This document shows, piece by piece, positions 47,128 to 60,135 of a stretch of 64,000 nt of DNA. Under the pieces are notes generated by a model. It did not search any database and was not told the DNA's origin. It saw only the letters and a program-made list of their open reading frames with translations. Within the stretch, counting starts at the first letter, position 1; each line of letters opens with the position of its first letter. This DNA comes from Siphlonurus alternatus (Eukaryota; Arthropoda; Insecta; Ephemeroptera; Siphlonuridae): the NCBI GenBank assembly GCA_949825025.1, contig OX463788.1, positions 32,614,878 to 32,678,877 on the forward strand, given 5' to 3'. The translations under genes and the position numbers were made by a program.

Positions 47128-49490
47128 TTCAAAATTCAAAAAAATTCAAAAATTCAAAATATCTTTATTAATTCCATTTCTCCTACAATCATAATATCAA
47201 TACATGATATATGTTTAGGTTTTTAGGACAAGTCAATAGTAACTAGCTAAGCTGTAAAAAGACAATTACACTATTATATAACATTAAAAACAAAAAATTA
47301 ATTTACAATGATATCATTAAAGTCATAGTCCAAGTATTTCTGCACACTATAAAAGCACTTGTCAATTAACATTTTTTTCACAGCTGTTTGAAATAATTTC
47401 ACATTTCCAATACATTTAATCTTACTTGGTAACTTATTATATAATCGGAGGCAGCTAAGAAACGGACCGTTCTTGTACATATTAAGTCTGCACCATTTGG
47501 GTGCTATCACATGTTTTAAGTTTCTTGTATTATGACCATGATTTACAACATGCTGTTTAAAAACATCCATATTCTTTTTAACATAGCTTACACTTTCAAA
47601 GATAAGAATACTTGGCAGTGTCAAAATTTCATTATTTTTAAATAGATTTATACAAGAATACCTCCTCTTTACAAAATACATGAGACGTATTACTTTTTTC
47701 TGTAGTTTAAACAGTCTATTAAAATCAGGAGAATATCCCCAACAAATGATGCCATATTTCAAAAGTGAATAAAAATTTGAGTAGTATAAAGTTTTTAAAC
47801 ATTCAACTTCAAATTCATGCCTCAGTTCACCAATAGCAAAAATTACTGAGGAGAGTTTTTTACAAATATAGTCTATATGATCTATCCATCTCAAATTTTC
47901 ATCAACAATTATACCCAAGAATTTTGTATTGTTTTTAAGTGTGATATATTGATCAGCTACAGAAACTGATGTGATTGTTGAGTTTTTATTTTTAATATTC
48001 TGAAACTGCAAAATTTCTGTTTTATTGACATTAAGTATTAAACCAAGATTATTAAAATAAACTTTAACCTTTTCAATTGAACTTATTATGTTATTTATGA
48101 GTACATTATTATTTTCACCAGTTATTTTTAAATTAGAATCATCAGCATATTCCACAGACATACAGTTGCTGTGATCTATAATTAAAGGCAAATCATTTAT
48201 GTATAATATGAAAAGTATCGGTGCCAGACAAGTGCCCTGCGGAAGGCCGTATACAAGTGTTTTCTCCTCAGAGTAACATTTAACCATATTATTAGTTATA
48301 ATGGAAGGTATTTCTACTGTCTGTGTCCTATTTTCAAGAAAAGATTTTATCCAGTTGAGGCTTTGTCCTCTGATTCCATATTTATAAAGTTTATTTAACA
48401 AAATTTCATGTTCAACCATATCGAATGCTTTAGACAGATCCAAGAAAATTCCAGCAGTTTGCTTTTTGTTATCTATACTCTCTAATAAACTGTCAATTAA
48501 TTGAAACATAGCTGTTTCCGTAGATTTATTTTTACGGAATCCGTGTTGAAATTCTGATAGGACTTGATTTTGTTCTAAAAAAGGCAGGAATTTTATCAGA
48601 AATGCTTGTTCAAATAATGTAGAGAACACAGGGAGTAGACTTATAGGTCTATAGTTTGCTACATCAGTCTTTGATCCTTTTTTGTAAACAGGCTTTATGA
48701 TTGCATGCTTGAGAGCAGAAGGAAATTTACCATCAATAAAAGATTGATTAATTATGTCTGTGATAACCATATTAATCTCTTCTGAACAGGACTTCAGAAC
48801 AAAGTTTGACACATTATCAAAACCATATGACTTTTTATTTTTTAAATGTCTGATAATTTTTTGCAATTGATTATTTGTTAAAGGTGACAAAAACATTGAT
48901 TTTGTATTTACTTTAATAAAACCATAAATATTTGAATTTTGAGTAGCAGAGTCAATTTTGTCTTTACATTCTGATATGGAATTTTCAAAATAATCACTAA
49001 AATTTTGTGCCATACTTTGAGGATCATTAATACTTTCTTCATTTACAGTTATATTTGAAATTTTACCCTTTCCTATGGTTTTACCATGTTTCCTTCTTAT
49101 AATATCCCACATTGTTTTTGATTTGTTTTCAGAATTATTTATAAGCCTTGTGTTTTTTTTCTTACTAGCTAGTCTAATTAATTTATTATAAATATACTTA
49201 TATTTTTTTACATATTCATCAGTCCATATAGTAGGATATAATTTATTTAATTTTTTTAAATTTCTCAATTTTTCCCTTGATATTTTTAAACCAGTAGTCA
49301 TAAAATCAATTTTTGCTTTACTTTTATTATTTTTTGCATTTTTTTCTTCCTGGATTTGTATTAGTGGAAAAGCTTTTTCAAAATATTTTAAAAATAATTT
49401 ATGAAATTCATTAAACATTTCATCAATATCATTTTTTTCATAAACAGTGGACCATGATTCATGCTTCAAGAGACCCAATTATAATTTCTT
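47128..49490 (-). mobile_element. 5'-truncated LINE (jockey/CR1-like non-LTR retrotransposon)
   Basis: The minus-strand element runs from about 49490 to a 3' UTR ending in short repeats of AATTTTTGAA (47128-47165 on the plus strand as TTCAAAATTCAAAAAAATTC). Its single ORF begins right after a TAA at 49479-49481. Sequence beyond that shows no endonuclease domain, which is the usual result of incomplete target-primed reverse transcription. The intact ORF suggests a recent insertion. Target-site duplications were not identified. Confidence 0.88.
47298..49478 (-). CDS. LINE ORF2 reverse transcriptase (endonuclease part missing)
   Basis: The 726-codon open frame encodes the polymerase of a non-LTR retrotransposon, which copies element RNA at the nicked target. 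In order: linker (residues 1-200), NYRPISLLP (275-283), HGFRKNKSTETAM (312-324), motif A FLDLSKAFD (345-353) with a catalytic Asp, motif B GLPQGTCLAPILF (411-423), motif C YADD (444-447) with the catalytic pair, thumb motif FLGIIVDENLRWIDHI (520-535), and the C-terminal region HNTRN (649-653) with RLYNKLPSKIK (668-678). The frame opens at a TTG directly after a stop, not at an ATG, so it is the surviving part of a longer protein. The N-terminal apurinic-type endonuclease is absent, so it probably cannot retrotranspose by itself although the polymerase core looks intact. Confidence 0.93.
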   Translation of the reverse strand: MGLLKHESWSTVYEKNDIDEMFNEFHKLFLKYFEKAFPLIQIQEEKNAKNNKSKAKIDFMTTGLKISREKLRNLKKLNKLYPTIWTDEYVKKYKYIYNKLIRLASKKKNTRLINNSENKSKTMWDIIRRKHGKTIGKGKISNITVNEESINDPQSMAQNFSDYFENSISECKDKIDSATQNSNIYGFIKVNTKSMFLSPLTNNQLQKIIRHLKNKKSYGFDNVSNFVLKSCSEEINMVITDIINQSFIDGKFPSALKHAIIKPVYKKGSKTDVANYRPISLLPVFSTLFEQAFLIKFLPFLEQNQVLSEFQHGFRKNKSTETAMFQLIDSLLESIDNKKQTAGIFLDLSKAFDMVEHEILLNKLYKYGIRGQSLNWIKSFLENRTQTVEIPSIITNNMVKCYSEEKTLVYGLPQGTCLAPILFILYINDLPLIIDHSNCMSVEYADDSNLKITGENNNVLINNIISSIEKVKVYFNNLGLILNVNKTEILQFQNIKNKNSTITSVSVADQYITLKNNTKFLGIIVDENLRWIDHIDYICKKLSSVIFAIGELRHEFEVECLKTLYYSNFYSLLKYGIICWGYSPDFNRLFKLQKKVIRLMYFVKRRYSCINLFKNNEILTLPSILIFESVSYVKKNMDVFKQHVVNHGHNTRNLKHVIAPKWCRLNMYKNGPFLSCLRLYNKLPSKIKCIGNVKLFQTAVKKMLIDKCFYSVQKYLDYDFNDIIVN

Positions 49491-52400
49491 TATATTAAAT
49501 AAGAGTATGTTTTATCATTTTAAACAATTATTTTAGCACCTTCGCTGTAATTCAATTGCTGTAACTAACACTGACTTTTTGTTTTACTTACTTTTTCATA
49601 TAATGTTACAAAGATGTGAAAAATACAATCATCATCTCTCCTCTTCTCAAGAGCTATATTATGATATCTTTGAAAATGCATTTTTCTTAAAATATCATAC
49701 AAAATAAAGTAACTTGATACCATTATGTTTTAAAACAAAGGAATGAGAAATGGAGAAATGAGAAATAAAGTTATACTAATGATGTTATAGAGTTATGTAA
49801 TGATGAACTGTGGTTTTAATTGTTTTCTGGGTATTTACACAGTCAACCACAGTAGTGATGGATTGTTAACAAAGGTGATAATGATTTTTTTAATTATTAT
49901 TATTTTGTATTTTATGAATAAGATGTATGTATAACCCAATACATAATGTATATAGGTAAAAATTAAAAATACAGGCTTATTTTATAAACTGTCATTAAAA
50001 TATTAGAATATACAATATCTTTCTTTTTCTCCAACGACAGCGAATGAAAAAAAAATAAACATACCCAATATGAAGCCCAATAAACTATGAATTAATGAAA
50101 ATTTATTATTTACTTTGGTGGAATGTTGAATAGCTCATTTACTGTCCTTATTAGATTCCCGTTGTATGATGTGGCTCATCAGAGAGATTAGCCGAGTCCT
50201 ATCATAGATTAGCGGAGCAGTTCAAAATACAACCACGATCTCTAAAGAGTTAAAAAAGCAAAAAACCTTAAAGTTAATTATAACATCATCTTGTAAATTA
50301 GATCCATTACAAGGCAGCTAAGCTAAAAATATAATTCGATCTTGGGATTTCTGCTGTTTCAGCTATTACTATGTTGAATTCTTCATTCGATATATACTTG
50401 CAATATTATCTAAGAATTTTATTTTTATTATTATTTTTTTTTAAATGCGCATTTTATCCATCCAAGTTAAAGAGGTATTTTTTCGTTTGATGTCAGAAAA
50501 CGTTCTGAATAAAAGTAAAATGCATATATACATCCATGAGTATTGTAGGCATTGATCCAGAGAAAGGGTGTTTACTGAAAGAACCCCTCACTATCAATGT
50601 GCCAATATTTACGAGTTTCTTCGCTCTTGTACAAAAAAAAAACATCAGAAGTAACTCTCTCTTTAAATCGGAACTTAAATTGGTGTTAATAAACAAAGAA
50701 CTTTATTCACTTACAATTTTTTCCCCGAATAAATTGACAAAAAATATATTTATTTGTTATTATTTCACTACAGCATTTTATACCATTAATGTGGAAAATC
50801 AAATATAAAATAAAAATATGAACTGTACGAAAGAGTACAAAATAAAAATGTTTGAAAAAAAAATTGTCACATTTATGAACAATAATTGTTCGAAGGCTTA
50901 ATTTTTAATCATGCAGTAAATTCAAAATATTGAAGAAATAATTTTTATAAGTTGAAAGTAAAATAAATTATTATTTACCTCGAAACTTAAATTTTGGATA
51001 TAACGTAGTTGTTTGTTTGTTGTACATTCAGCCATATTAAGGGCTGAAGCTATTTAGGAAACATGGTTTTTCAAATTAATGAGCTACATTTTTTATTTAC
51101 CAGATTTCTCCTTCTAGGGCCGCACCCATTGAGCTCTACACAAGGCCTTGTGTAGAGCTCAATGGGCCGCACCCTAGCTGCCCATTTTTTTTTACGCGCT
51201 CGTATGATGTGTATCAGCTTTATCTTGCTTAAATCTTGCATAATAATTGCTTTCAAATATTACTTAAATTACAAGCTCGTAACGTTATGGTTATTGAGCT
51301 CTTGCAGAAATTTCAGTAAGTAGTGTACAGTGGCATATATAATATATTACCTGCCTTGTAATGTATTCAATTTCCAAGATGACATTTGTAATTAATTTAA
51401 TGTTGTTTTTTACTCTTTAGAGTTGTATTTTACTTCAGTTTTGATTTGAATTTATTAACTTTAGATCTGTGGACCTCCGTATAATATTTGAACACAGAAT
51501 ATTATATCATAGACCATGTCTTGGTGGTGTGTATCAGATGAAAAAAAAAAAAAAAACAAATGGAAAAGAGAATAGCCATTTAAGAATAATCATTTATCTT
51601 ATTTAAAGCTTCACATTTATACTGTAACATTACAATCATAATGTGAAACTAATTTCAGACAATTTTACTTTATAAATTCTGATAAACGAGTATTTTATGT
51701 GTCAAGAAATTAATGTTTTCAATGGATTAATGGATTTTGAACATATATTTTTATTACCTTTATATTTAATGGATATTTCAGTACATATACATAATATATA
51801 TTATATACCTAGTACAGTACTCTGTATGAGACGTCAAGCTGTTTCTTAGGAAATTGTTACTACAAACATTTATGGCCGGAAAATGTCACAAACACACGTC
51901 TATAATATCATATTGCTTTAAAAAAATCAGTTTGTAAAATAATAATAATAACGATTAGTTTCAGCAAAAACACAAGTTTTAAAATAGTGCATAATCACAT
52001 TCTAATAAATCGATTAAGTTAACTTCATTGTTATTGTCTTACAGGTAGCATCAACAATATATGCAATAGCTTGCTTTATAACATCACTTCAAGCCATACC
52101 GTTGTTACAAGTGGCAATTTCTGCTCTGCTTGTCAAGTTATAAAACACAATAAAACATCCATAAAACACTCTACCCTTAGCTTGTGTATATTTTCAGCTT
52201 TTTTATGGTTTGTACACATTTTTAACATTGAAAAAATTATATAATCAAATTAAATTCCAATTTTTGAGACACTTCTGAACATTTATATAATTTACATAAC
52301 AATATCTCTTTTTTTGTTCTCCTTTTTTATTATGTTAGAGTAAACGAGTTAATTTGCAATTTTTATTATAACAAAAGTTTTAAGTGTCCACATATTTTTT

Positions 52401-53072
52401 AGCAGTAAACTCTACAGAATTGAAAACAATTAAGTTGAATAAAAGTTGATAAAACTGAAAAAAAAGCACCTGACAGTGCAGCTTCTTATTAACAGTTCAA
52501 TAAAGTACAAGAAAATAAATTTGAAAAAAATTAAAGTGAAATAATATATTACAGCAATGAAAAAAAAAAAAGAGCGCACATGCAGTGCAAGTATTTTGTT
52601 AAAACATGCTTTTAAAAGATCTGTTTGTATCATAACGTATGATGCAAACAGAATAAAGATATATTTGAAAGACGGTTGAATCGCTTTTGAGCAATACAAT
52701 CTATGTATCAACAACGGCAAACAAACTATATTATATCTCAGAAGTCATTGTATCTGTACCGTACACAAACCTATCGTAGAAAGCTCAAACTGTAACTTCG
52801 TAAGATAAACTCTTTGTTATAAATTTATTGGAGAGATTTATTGAGACGTTATGGAACTTCACTTGCTAGAGACAAAAGTAAATAACAAATTTCAGATATA
52901 CTAATAATTTAAGAACCAATGAAAAATATTACTTATCATATGGGCATTACAGAAATTTGAAAATTATGGGATGTTTCGGTGGTTGCTTAAATGTTTGTAT
53001 TGTTACTATGCATATCGGCAAGCAAGGAAGCTCTACACTTGTTATTTTTTCTTCACTCTTATTGCACTGCAG
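49491..53072. other. AT-rich noncoding stretch
   Basis: No gene recognised except the palindrome at 51125. A 90-codon plus-strand frame (50536-50808) starting MSIVGIDPEKGCLLKEPL is open but has no domain, signal or splice context. Confidence 0.5.
51125..51166. repeat. 42-bp perfect palindrome flanked by 11-bp direct repeats
   Basis: CCCATTGAGCTCTACACAAGG is followed immediately by its exact reverse complement with no spacer (centre between 51145 and 51146). GGGCCGCACCC occurs on both sides as a direct repeat (51117-51127 and 51164-51174), overlapping the palindrome ends. Confidence 0.95.
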
Positions 53073-53195
53073 AAATGTGAAAGCATTTCAGACAACACTC
53101 TTTGCCCAGAAGATAAAGAGAGAGAAAAAGTCACTATATATGTTGCATTATTGATGTTTTCCACTAACAATACACTTCATATCTTGAGGCTATAA
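53073..53195 (+). other. candidate coding exon
   Basis: A long pyrimidine-rich acceptor (GTTATTTTTTCTTCACTCTT then ATTGCACTGCAG|) precedes 40 open codons, KCESISDNTLCPEDKEREKV followed by TIYVALLMF, ending at TAA. Composition and charge change at the splice site from Cys/Tyr-rich to acidic/basic, as expected at an intron-exon border. No partner exon or family recognised. Confidence 0.22.
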
Positions 53196-53399
53196 TACAT
53201 AGTTAAAAATCGGCTTTCCTCTGAATATGGCTGACGTCATTTGCACATCGGCATTTTTTTTTCATTATTCTGTGAGATTGTTTAAGTTAAAAGCATAATT
53301 TAACCATTTTCACCATTTTTGCTGATGTGTGATAATGTAATTTGACTTGCTTATATTGTTATGTACAATCGAAAAGCAATAAAAAATTATGAGTTATTT

Positions 53400-54262
<863 letters not shown>

Positions 54263-54884
54263 TTAAGTACTGAAAAAAAGATTATGAGTCCCCTTTTTCC
54301 AAATGACTTATCTGTTTTACACAATAACAGGTTTAATTCGTCAACGTAAAAATTCAATACGAATATATTTTATTTGGTTTGATTTAATTATCCTGTTTAG
54401 TATTTTACCCAAGAAATTTTATCTAGCATGATTTTTCTTCACTTTTATCAAACACATTAATGTCCAATGTCCAGTTGAAGAATGATTTTAAAATTTTATA
54501 TATTTTTGTAATAAGTGTTGTGTTTCATCATTCACAACAAATGAGGTCCAAAAGCACTTTTTAAAGAAAGTAGACAAGAAATCCTAACAAATTTATTGTT
54601 CTATTTTCTTTTTGCTTTTCTGACAAGAATTTTATTATGATGAATCATTTTACAGCCTGCACATTTTACGATATTCTCCTTTATCTTCTTTTTCATAGTA
54701 AAACGGATTCGTGATTCGAAATTCCCTCACATATGTATAGCTTGAATCACATGAAACTATAAAATAAAATGCATGGAAATTTAATAAAATATGTAATTAT
54801 TTAAAATTAAAAAACAAACTTGATGTGAACGATAAATATTATGCAGCAGCAATAATAATCATACAAGCGCTTAATACCAGATGG
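54263..54884. other. AT-rich noncoding stretch
   Basis: Probably includes further decayed LINE sequence upstream of 54262 (minus strand), but no reading frame could be followed. Confidence 0.4.
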
Positions 54885-55291
54885 GAGGTGTGGCGCAGTG
54901 CGCTTGACCGGGTCTCGTCAGATCACCGAAGTCAAGCAACGCCACGCGTGGTTAGTAGTTGGATGGGTGACCATTTTCAACAAAAACCACGTTTCCCACC
55001 CAGGGGTAAAACGTTGCGCTTTTCCACTATGTGGTTCCCCTGGCTTTGGACCATTGCACTTTCGGTTCATTGACAAAAGCTGTAGCGTCCATCCTGGCTG
55101 AGGTTTCCACGTTTCCCTCAGCCGCAGGCAAATGCCGGGATGGATTTGCAAGGCCGTGGCCGCCCCCGTTCCAGAAGAGCCCGCGAAACGCTCAAGTTAG
55201 GGTTTCGGAAGGTTCGGGGTTTCAAGTAGTATGTAATTAATTAGTAAATAGAAGTACCCAATAGGGTTTAATTAAAAAAAAAAAAAAAAAA
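54885..55291 (+). mobile_element. 5S-rRNA-derived SINE with tail type 2
   Basis: Starts with a 5S rRNA-like head: GACCGGGTCTCGTCAGATCA, CCGAAGTCAAGCAACGCCAC, and C-box-like TTGGATGGGTGACC. The body (CACCCAGGGGTAAAACG, TGGTTCCCCTGGCTTTGGAC, CTGAGGTTTCCACGTTTCCC, AAGGCCGTGGCC) matches the copy at 63344. After GGCCGTGGCC the 3' part differs (GTTCCAGAAGAGCCCGCGAA) and ends in an A run at 55273-55291. Transcription would be by RNA polymerase III through the 5S internal promoter. Confidence 0.9.
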
Positions 55292-55414
55292 CAGATTTTA
55301 AGTACTTAATTGTGCATTTGTTTTCATTCGCATTTGTTTTATATATGATTATAAATTTTAAAATCATAATAATGTGATTTAAACGGAATATTTAATTTTT
55401 GAAAGAAAATAGAT

Positions 55415-55726
55415 CTAAAATTTTTAGATGCTGAATTGGTTTCAGTACTTTATGTCAGTACAAAATTGCTCCAGTTTCGTCTTACATCCAGCACTTTTGA
55501 CCTATAAAACACTTAATCCAAGTACAAATTTGGTACTGAAAAAAGAGAGTCAATTTTTTGTACTTTTTTTGACTCTCTTTTTTCAGTACCAAATTTGTAC
55601 TTGGAATAAGTGTTTTATAGGTCAAAAGTGCTGGATGTAAGACGAAACTGGAGAAATTTTGTCCTGACTAGAGCAATTTTGTACTGACATAAAGTACTGA
55701 AACCAATTCAGCATCTAAAAATTTAG
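55415..55726. repeat. 312-bp near-perfect palindrome
   Basis: The left arm from CTAAAATTTTTAGATGCTGA to AAAAAAGAGAGTCAA is answered almost base for base by the right arm, with a centre of about 15 bases near 55563. The right arm contains an extra 18-20 bases (TAGTCAGGACAAAATTT) that look like a local tandem copy of GTCAGTACAAAATTGCTC. It is a long hairpin former, either a MITE or an inverted duplication. Confidence 0.9.
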
Positions 55727-55767
55727 TGTGGGCCGCCGGTTAGTAAAATTTACATTTTTGAAGAGGG

Positions 55768-55771
<4 letters not shown>

Positions 55772-55840
<69 letters not shown>
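55772..55840. repeat. (TA)n microsatellite
   Basis: About 34 copies of TA, 45 bases from the palindrome. Confidence 0.95.
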
Positions 55841-55844
<4 letters not shown>

Positions 55845-56579
55845 GTGACTATAAAGAAAATTGCCGAGATTCTTCGTAAAAAAGGGGAGGTGACAAACTA
55901 CTGTACAGCATCTAGAAGTAAAATAGAACGCCGTGGTTAGTGTGGTTACCACTGTCTGCTACTTTTTACAGTCTTCTTTTCTCCCCTTACAAAATGTTCC
56001 AGCAACAATTTATTTTCATCAGTGCCATATAAGAGAGATAGAAGGTGGTAGCCGTGGCACTTACAGTACACTCTAACTTGGCATTTAATACTTGCAACTA
56101 AAAATTATGAACATTCGTCTATACTTTTATTGTAATTAAGTACCATATATAAATAACCAAGCAACAATTAAAACCATTAATTTTCACCATCGGATCTAAA
56201 TACTATAAGAGCTATGAACAGCTCTAAATTTATTGCCAGCATGATTGTTATCAACAGAGGGCTTTAGTGAATTGAGATATCTGATTATACTCCCAATTAT
56301 ATAACATCTAAGTAAAAAACAGAAAGATAAAAAAGGTAATGTGAACATTATAATACTTTGTTGTAGCAGAGATTATTAGTATTATCAGAGGGAAAGGAGG
56401 GGAGGGGGGTAATTTAGATGCTCAAGTGATTTAATGAGGGAGGGAATTATATACATAAAAAATTACAATTATATGTAGCCAGCAAGCAATTTTTAGTGTT
56501 TAACTACCCAAAAATGTAATTCTGAACTATTTTTTTTATGCACTGTGATTGTTTTTTCGTTTTTCGTTTTTCGTTTTTC

Positions 56580-56625
<46 letters not shown>

Positions 56626-58365
56626 ATTGACATGCTCCAAGTTTGTCTATATGCAGCTCCCGCGCCATCCCACCAAAGCTTTCGCTACTTCTGAACCAAA
56701 GCGACCTTAGGACGCTATGTTTGAACCATTTCTGGACGGTGTCTCACTGTGGAGGTGTGATGAACTTCCATTCTTCGGTGATAAATTTATCAATAGCTTC
56801 CCTAGCCTACCATGAAATCTTAACTCAATAAACCTTACAGTACTGGATTTACAGCGTCTTTAAATCAGTTCAGGTATAACGAAAGCTTTGTCTTTAGGTG
56901 TACAACCATATATAACGATTGGATAATGAAATTGAAGTTTAATTGTATTCTAAAATTGAAAATAGTTATTTATGAAATTATGTATCTTACTGTTAATAAT
57001 GTTAATATTATTAATATAATTTATTAACTATATATGTATTTTCTGTCAGAATAATTTTGTGTTACATGTAATTCTTTTTGTTACAATAACCATGTTATTT
57101 TTCTCCCGCAATCCCCAACAATATTGTTTTAGGGGCCGTTCCATTAATCCTCCCAGGGACAGTTAATGACCCTGGAAGTCAGGATAGAAGCTCAGGATAG
57201 GACACAAACAGGGAAAGACGTGGGGATTGTTATTATTTAGCAACGGCTATCGGATAATACATTTCCTTATTTTTACCTTTTCAATTAATATACGAATTAG
57301 TTTCGTATTTGTTATAAAAAATATCAAAATTTAATACTTTTTTTTATTCATCAAATTTGGACATACTACAATTTTTTAGTGATTACAAATAAGTTTAAAC
57401 CTAAATATGATTTGATTTGACCGAATATAGTTAATTAATATATAAATTAACTATGCATGGTAAAGAAATTTCAACTTGTACTGCCTTGTACATGGAAAGA
57501 ACAAAAATAGAATAAACAGAAAAGACGTTCATACAAAGTTAGATGAGAGAAAAACTGCAAAGTATATTCATAAAGTATTACTTGAGTGAGAGCAAGACGA
57601 ATGCTGAATTTCTAAGTATAGTAAGAAAGGCTGGATAATGGAGCTCTCTTGCCATATACCACAGATTAAGACCGATGATTATGACGCTCTCTCATGGTGT
57701 ATATATAGCTACCCAAGCGCTAATAAAACAACGGTCCATTGCTTTAACACACAGACACGAGCTCTATTTACTCTGTAACGAGTTAGAAACAGAAGAGCCG
57801 AAGTTTCCATTATGTATGAGCATCTAAGATCTTTTTTTTTTTTTTTTTTTTAGGTTTCATCGTAGTCTGGAGGCTTCAAAACCACAACCATAAATGATGG
57901 AACAGGCTTAACTTAAGCATAACGACTAAGCTAGGTAGCCAGCTATAAGTAGATCAAATGACGCATGTACCTGCATGCATGTATTAAAAGTATATTTTAT
58001 GTAAGTATATATTATACTGTATAAGAACAAGCAGCTGCATGAATGCTATATCTCGCTCGTCTGCATGCACAGGCAAACCCCATGAAAGTTTTGTCACTGC
58101 CGAGAATACCGAGCGAACCTCCTATCGCTTATCCTACCACATAACTTTTCTTTTGTGAATATATAAGACAAACACAAAAGTATATAATATAAATTATTGT
58201 ATACATATAACAGAGTGTCACCATGACCGATGATTTTCGATCCTCAAGTAAACATTGATAAAACCATAAAACAATAAAATACAATTAAATGCGTTAAAAT
58301 AATAATCATATAATAATATATTATGTGCATTATGTTTTAAAAATTAATCTCAGTTACTGCTGTAA
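55841..58365. other. noncoding stretch
   Basis: Mostly AT-rich. A GC-richer piece at 56655-56780 has open frames on both strands, with the minus one reading REAIDKFITEEWKFITPPQ then a stop and DTVQKWF, perhaps a decayed transposase, not identified. GGGGCCGTTCC at 57132 resembles a transposon end but no partner was found. A G-rich purine patch lies at 56390-56410. Confidence 0.4.
56552..56620. repeat. (TTTTTCG)n and poly-T run
   Basis: Four copies of TTTTTCG are followed by about 38 T. On the minus strand this is a poly-A run followed by CGAAAAA repeats, as in a degenerate retroposon tail. Confidence 0.85.
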
Positions 58366-59060
58366 TGAAATGAAATGATATTTATTTGATAGCTTTTTCG
58401 CTAATAATATTACATTACATCGATCAGTATAATATGTAGTACATTCAATTCATACAAAATTATATTTTAACTAAGATGAATTAATAATCAATTAATGTTA
58501 AATTAAAGATTAATACATTAATTCTTACATACTAAAATACAGTATTGGACCAGGAACCCTGAAAATTAATACAATATAAAATTTGCACTCTCTGCAATTT
58601 GCAAGGAACCAGCAACTTATTAATTAATTAGCAATGCACATACTTGAGATAAATACGTTATATTTGTATCACCATGTAGTGCTGTTTATTTTTATTTTGA
58701 TCTGATTCTACGGCCTACAGTTAACAATATCATTATATATTTTTTACCCCTAGTATATGCTCAAGCTGAAAGTGCAGGCTTATTCATGTAAAAGAGAGTA
58801 TTAAATTTCTCATCAGACAACTTGAACAACTATTATTATTAATAAATTTGTCACCTTTAATTCGTATGGAAAAACATTTTTAAAAAATTTAGTACATTCT
58901 CGCTTAAAAATACTGCGAGCGACTCTAGATTTTTCACTTCGCTTGGGAGCTTGGAGTCAAAGCATATTTTCCTGCAAAGGAATCGAATGAAATAAATTTT
59001 AAAAAATCGAGACATAATGCATATAAACTTAATCGCTTATGGTTTGAGCAAATTCAGTCT
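58366..59060 (-). pseudogene. LINE remnant: extreme C terminus and 3' UTR
   Basis: On the minus strand the frame reads ICFDSKLPSEVKNLESLAVF then LSENVLNFFKNVFPYELK, a LINE C-terminal signature (Y/F.S.LP.EIKN..S...F). About 470 bases of AT-rich 3' UTR lead to a tail of ATTTCATTTCATTA (58366-58380). The polymerase core is absent. Confidence 0.65.
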
Positions 59061-59523
59061 GGCAGTTTTCTTACAACAGCTCCATTTCCGGTTTCCGTCC
59101 ATAAACTTGTACCTCAGTTTTCACACAACACACAACTGATAAGACAGATTCGCTTCAAAATTTGTATGCCACTTATTGATATGTATTCTAAGTGATCTAA
59201 GTCCCCTGCAAGTCTTGTTGCATTCAGGCGCGCCGATTGTTGAGATATCAATCTACTGAGATTCATCCTTAAGGAGAATGTAAAAATAGTAAATATAGCT
59301 ATAGTATTCAAGTTGTATACGGGTGCTAATATATAGGTGCAGATGGCATAACTTAATAGCTATATATAATTAGGTAGGTATATAAAAATATAAATGATTG
59401 AATGAATTAGGTTTTTGAATAAAAAAATAATAATTATATAATAAACTGTTATTTTTAGTTACTATGATATTGTGGTTTTTAACTGGTTTGAATATCAATA
59501 TTTTTGTTATTTGTATACATAAT
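59061..59523. other. noncoding stretch
   Basis: May contain further 5' LINE sequence (minus strand) near 59114-59311, but the 65-codon frame there shows no definite RT motif. Confidence 0.4.
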
Positions 59524-60103
59524 GGGTGCGATTCACGAAGTAGTTAGCCAGGTTTCTAACCACATTTAGCTTAACCACGTTTAACTATACCTGTTTAACT
59601 TGTTAAACCACCTCAATTAAACGTGGTTAACGGTGGGCGGGAGGCAGTAACTGCCATCTATTGGAATTGTCTAGGAAGTAAATAATTATTTCCGTTTGTT
59701 TTGCAGTAATTATTATGAAACTATCTGAGGTCCTAGAGTAAAAGAGCCGCTAACCAATGTAAAAAGAATTAATAATTTTCATTCAATTATAACCCAGAAA
59801 AACTGCCAACAAATTTCTGAAGCGCCATCTTTTGAGCAATTTTTGTAACTCAATTCCAGAGTTGTTCTGGACAGTTAATCTCAGAAACTTGAGTTTATAA
59901 TTCAATCGGATTTTTACAGTAGATAGCTAATAATATAGTGCAGGTATATGGAGCTGGTTTCAAAACGAGCAGATGAAAACTTTCCAAGAAAAAAAATTGA
60001 AATGTACGAACACTAATCAAAACGTCTTGTTTGAGCCTACCCCCCCCCACCCTTAAGCTAAACGTGGTTAGAAACCTGGCTAACTGCTTCGTGAATCGCG
60101 CCC
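59524..60103. mobile_element. 580-bp MITE, GGGTGCGATTCACGAAG family M3, long copy
   Basis: Ends GGGTGCGATTCACGAAGTAG (59524) and CTTCGTGAATCGCGCCC (60103), with arms continuing TTAGCCAGGTTTCTAACCAC / GGTTAGAAACCTGGCTAAC. Near the left arm a second inverted pair (AACCACGTTTAAC / TTAAACGTGGTTAAC) is nested. A C-run lies just inside the right arm (60041-60048). The 59895-60125 frame is not a gene. Confidence 0.85.
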
Positions 60104-60135
60104 AAAACATATATAGCCACAACATATGATTGAAT

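Noticed and set aside
56643..56831. Possible transposase fragment in the GC-richer piece
   Set aside because: The minus-strand reading REAIDKFITEEWKF is suggestive but contains a stop and no inverted repeats were found around it; not enough to call.
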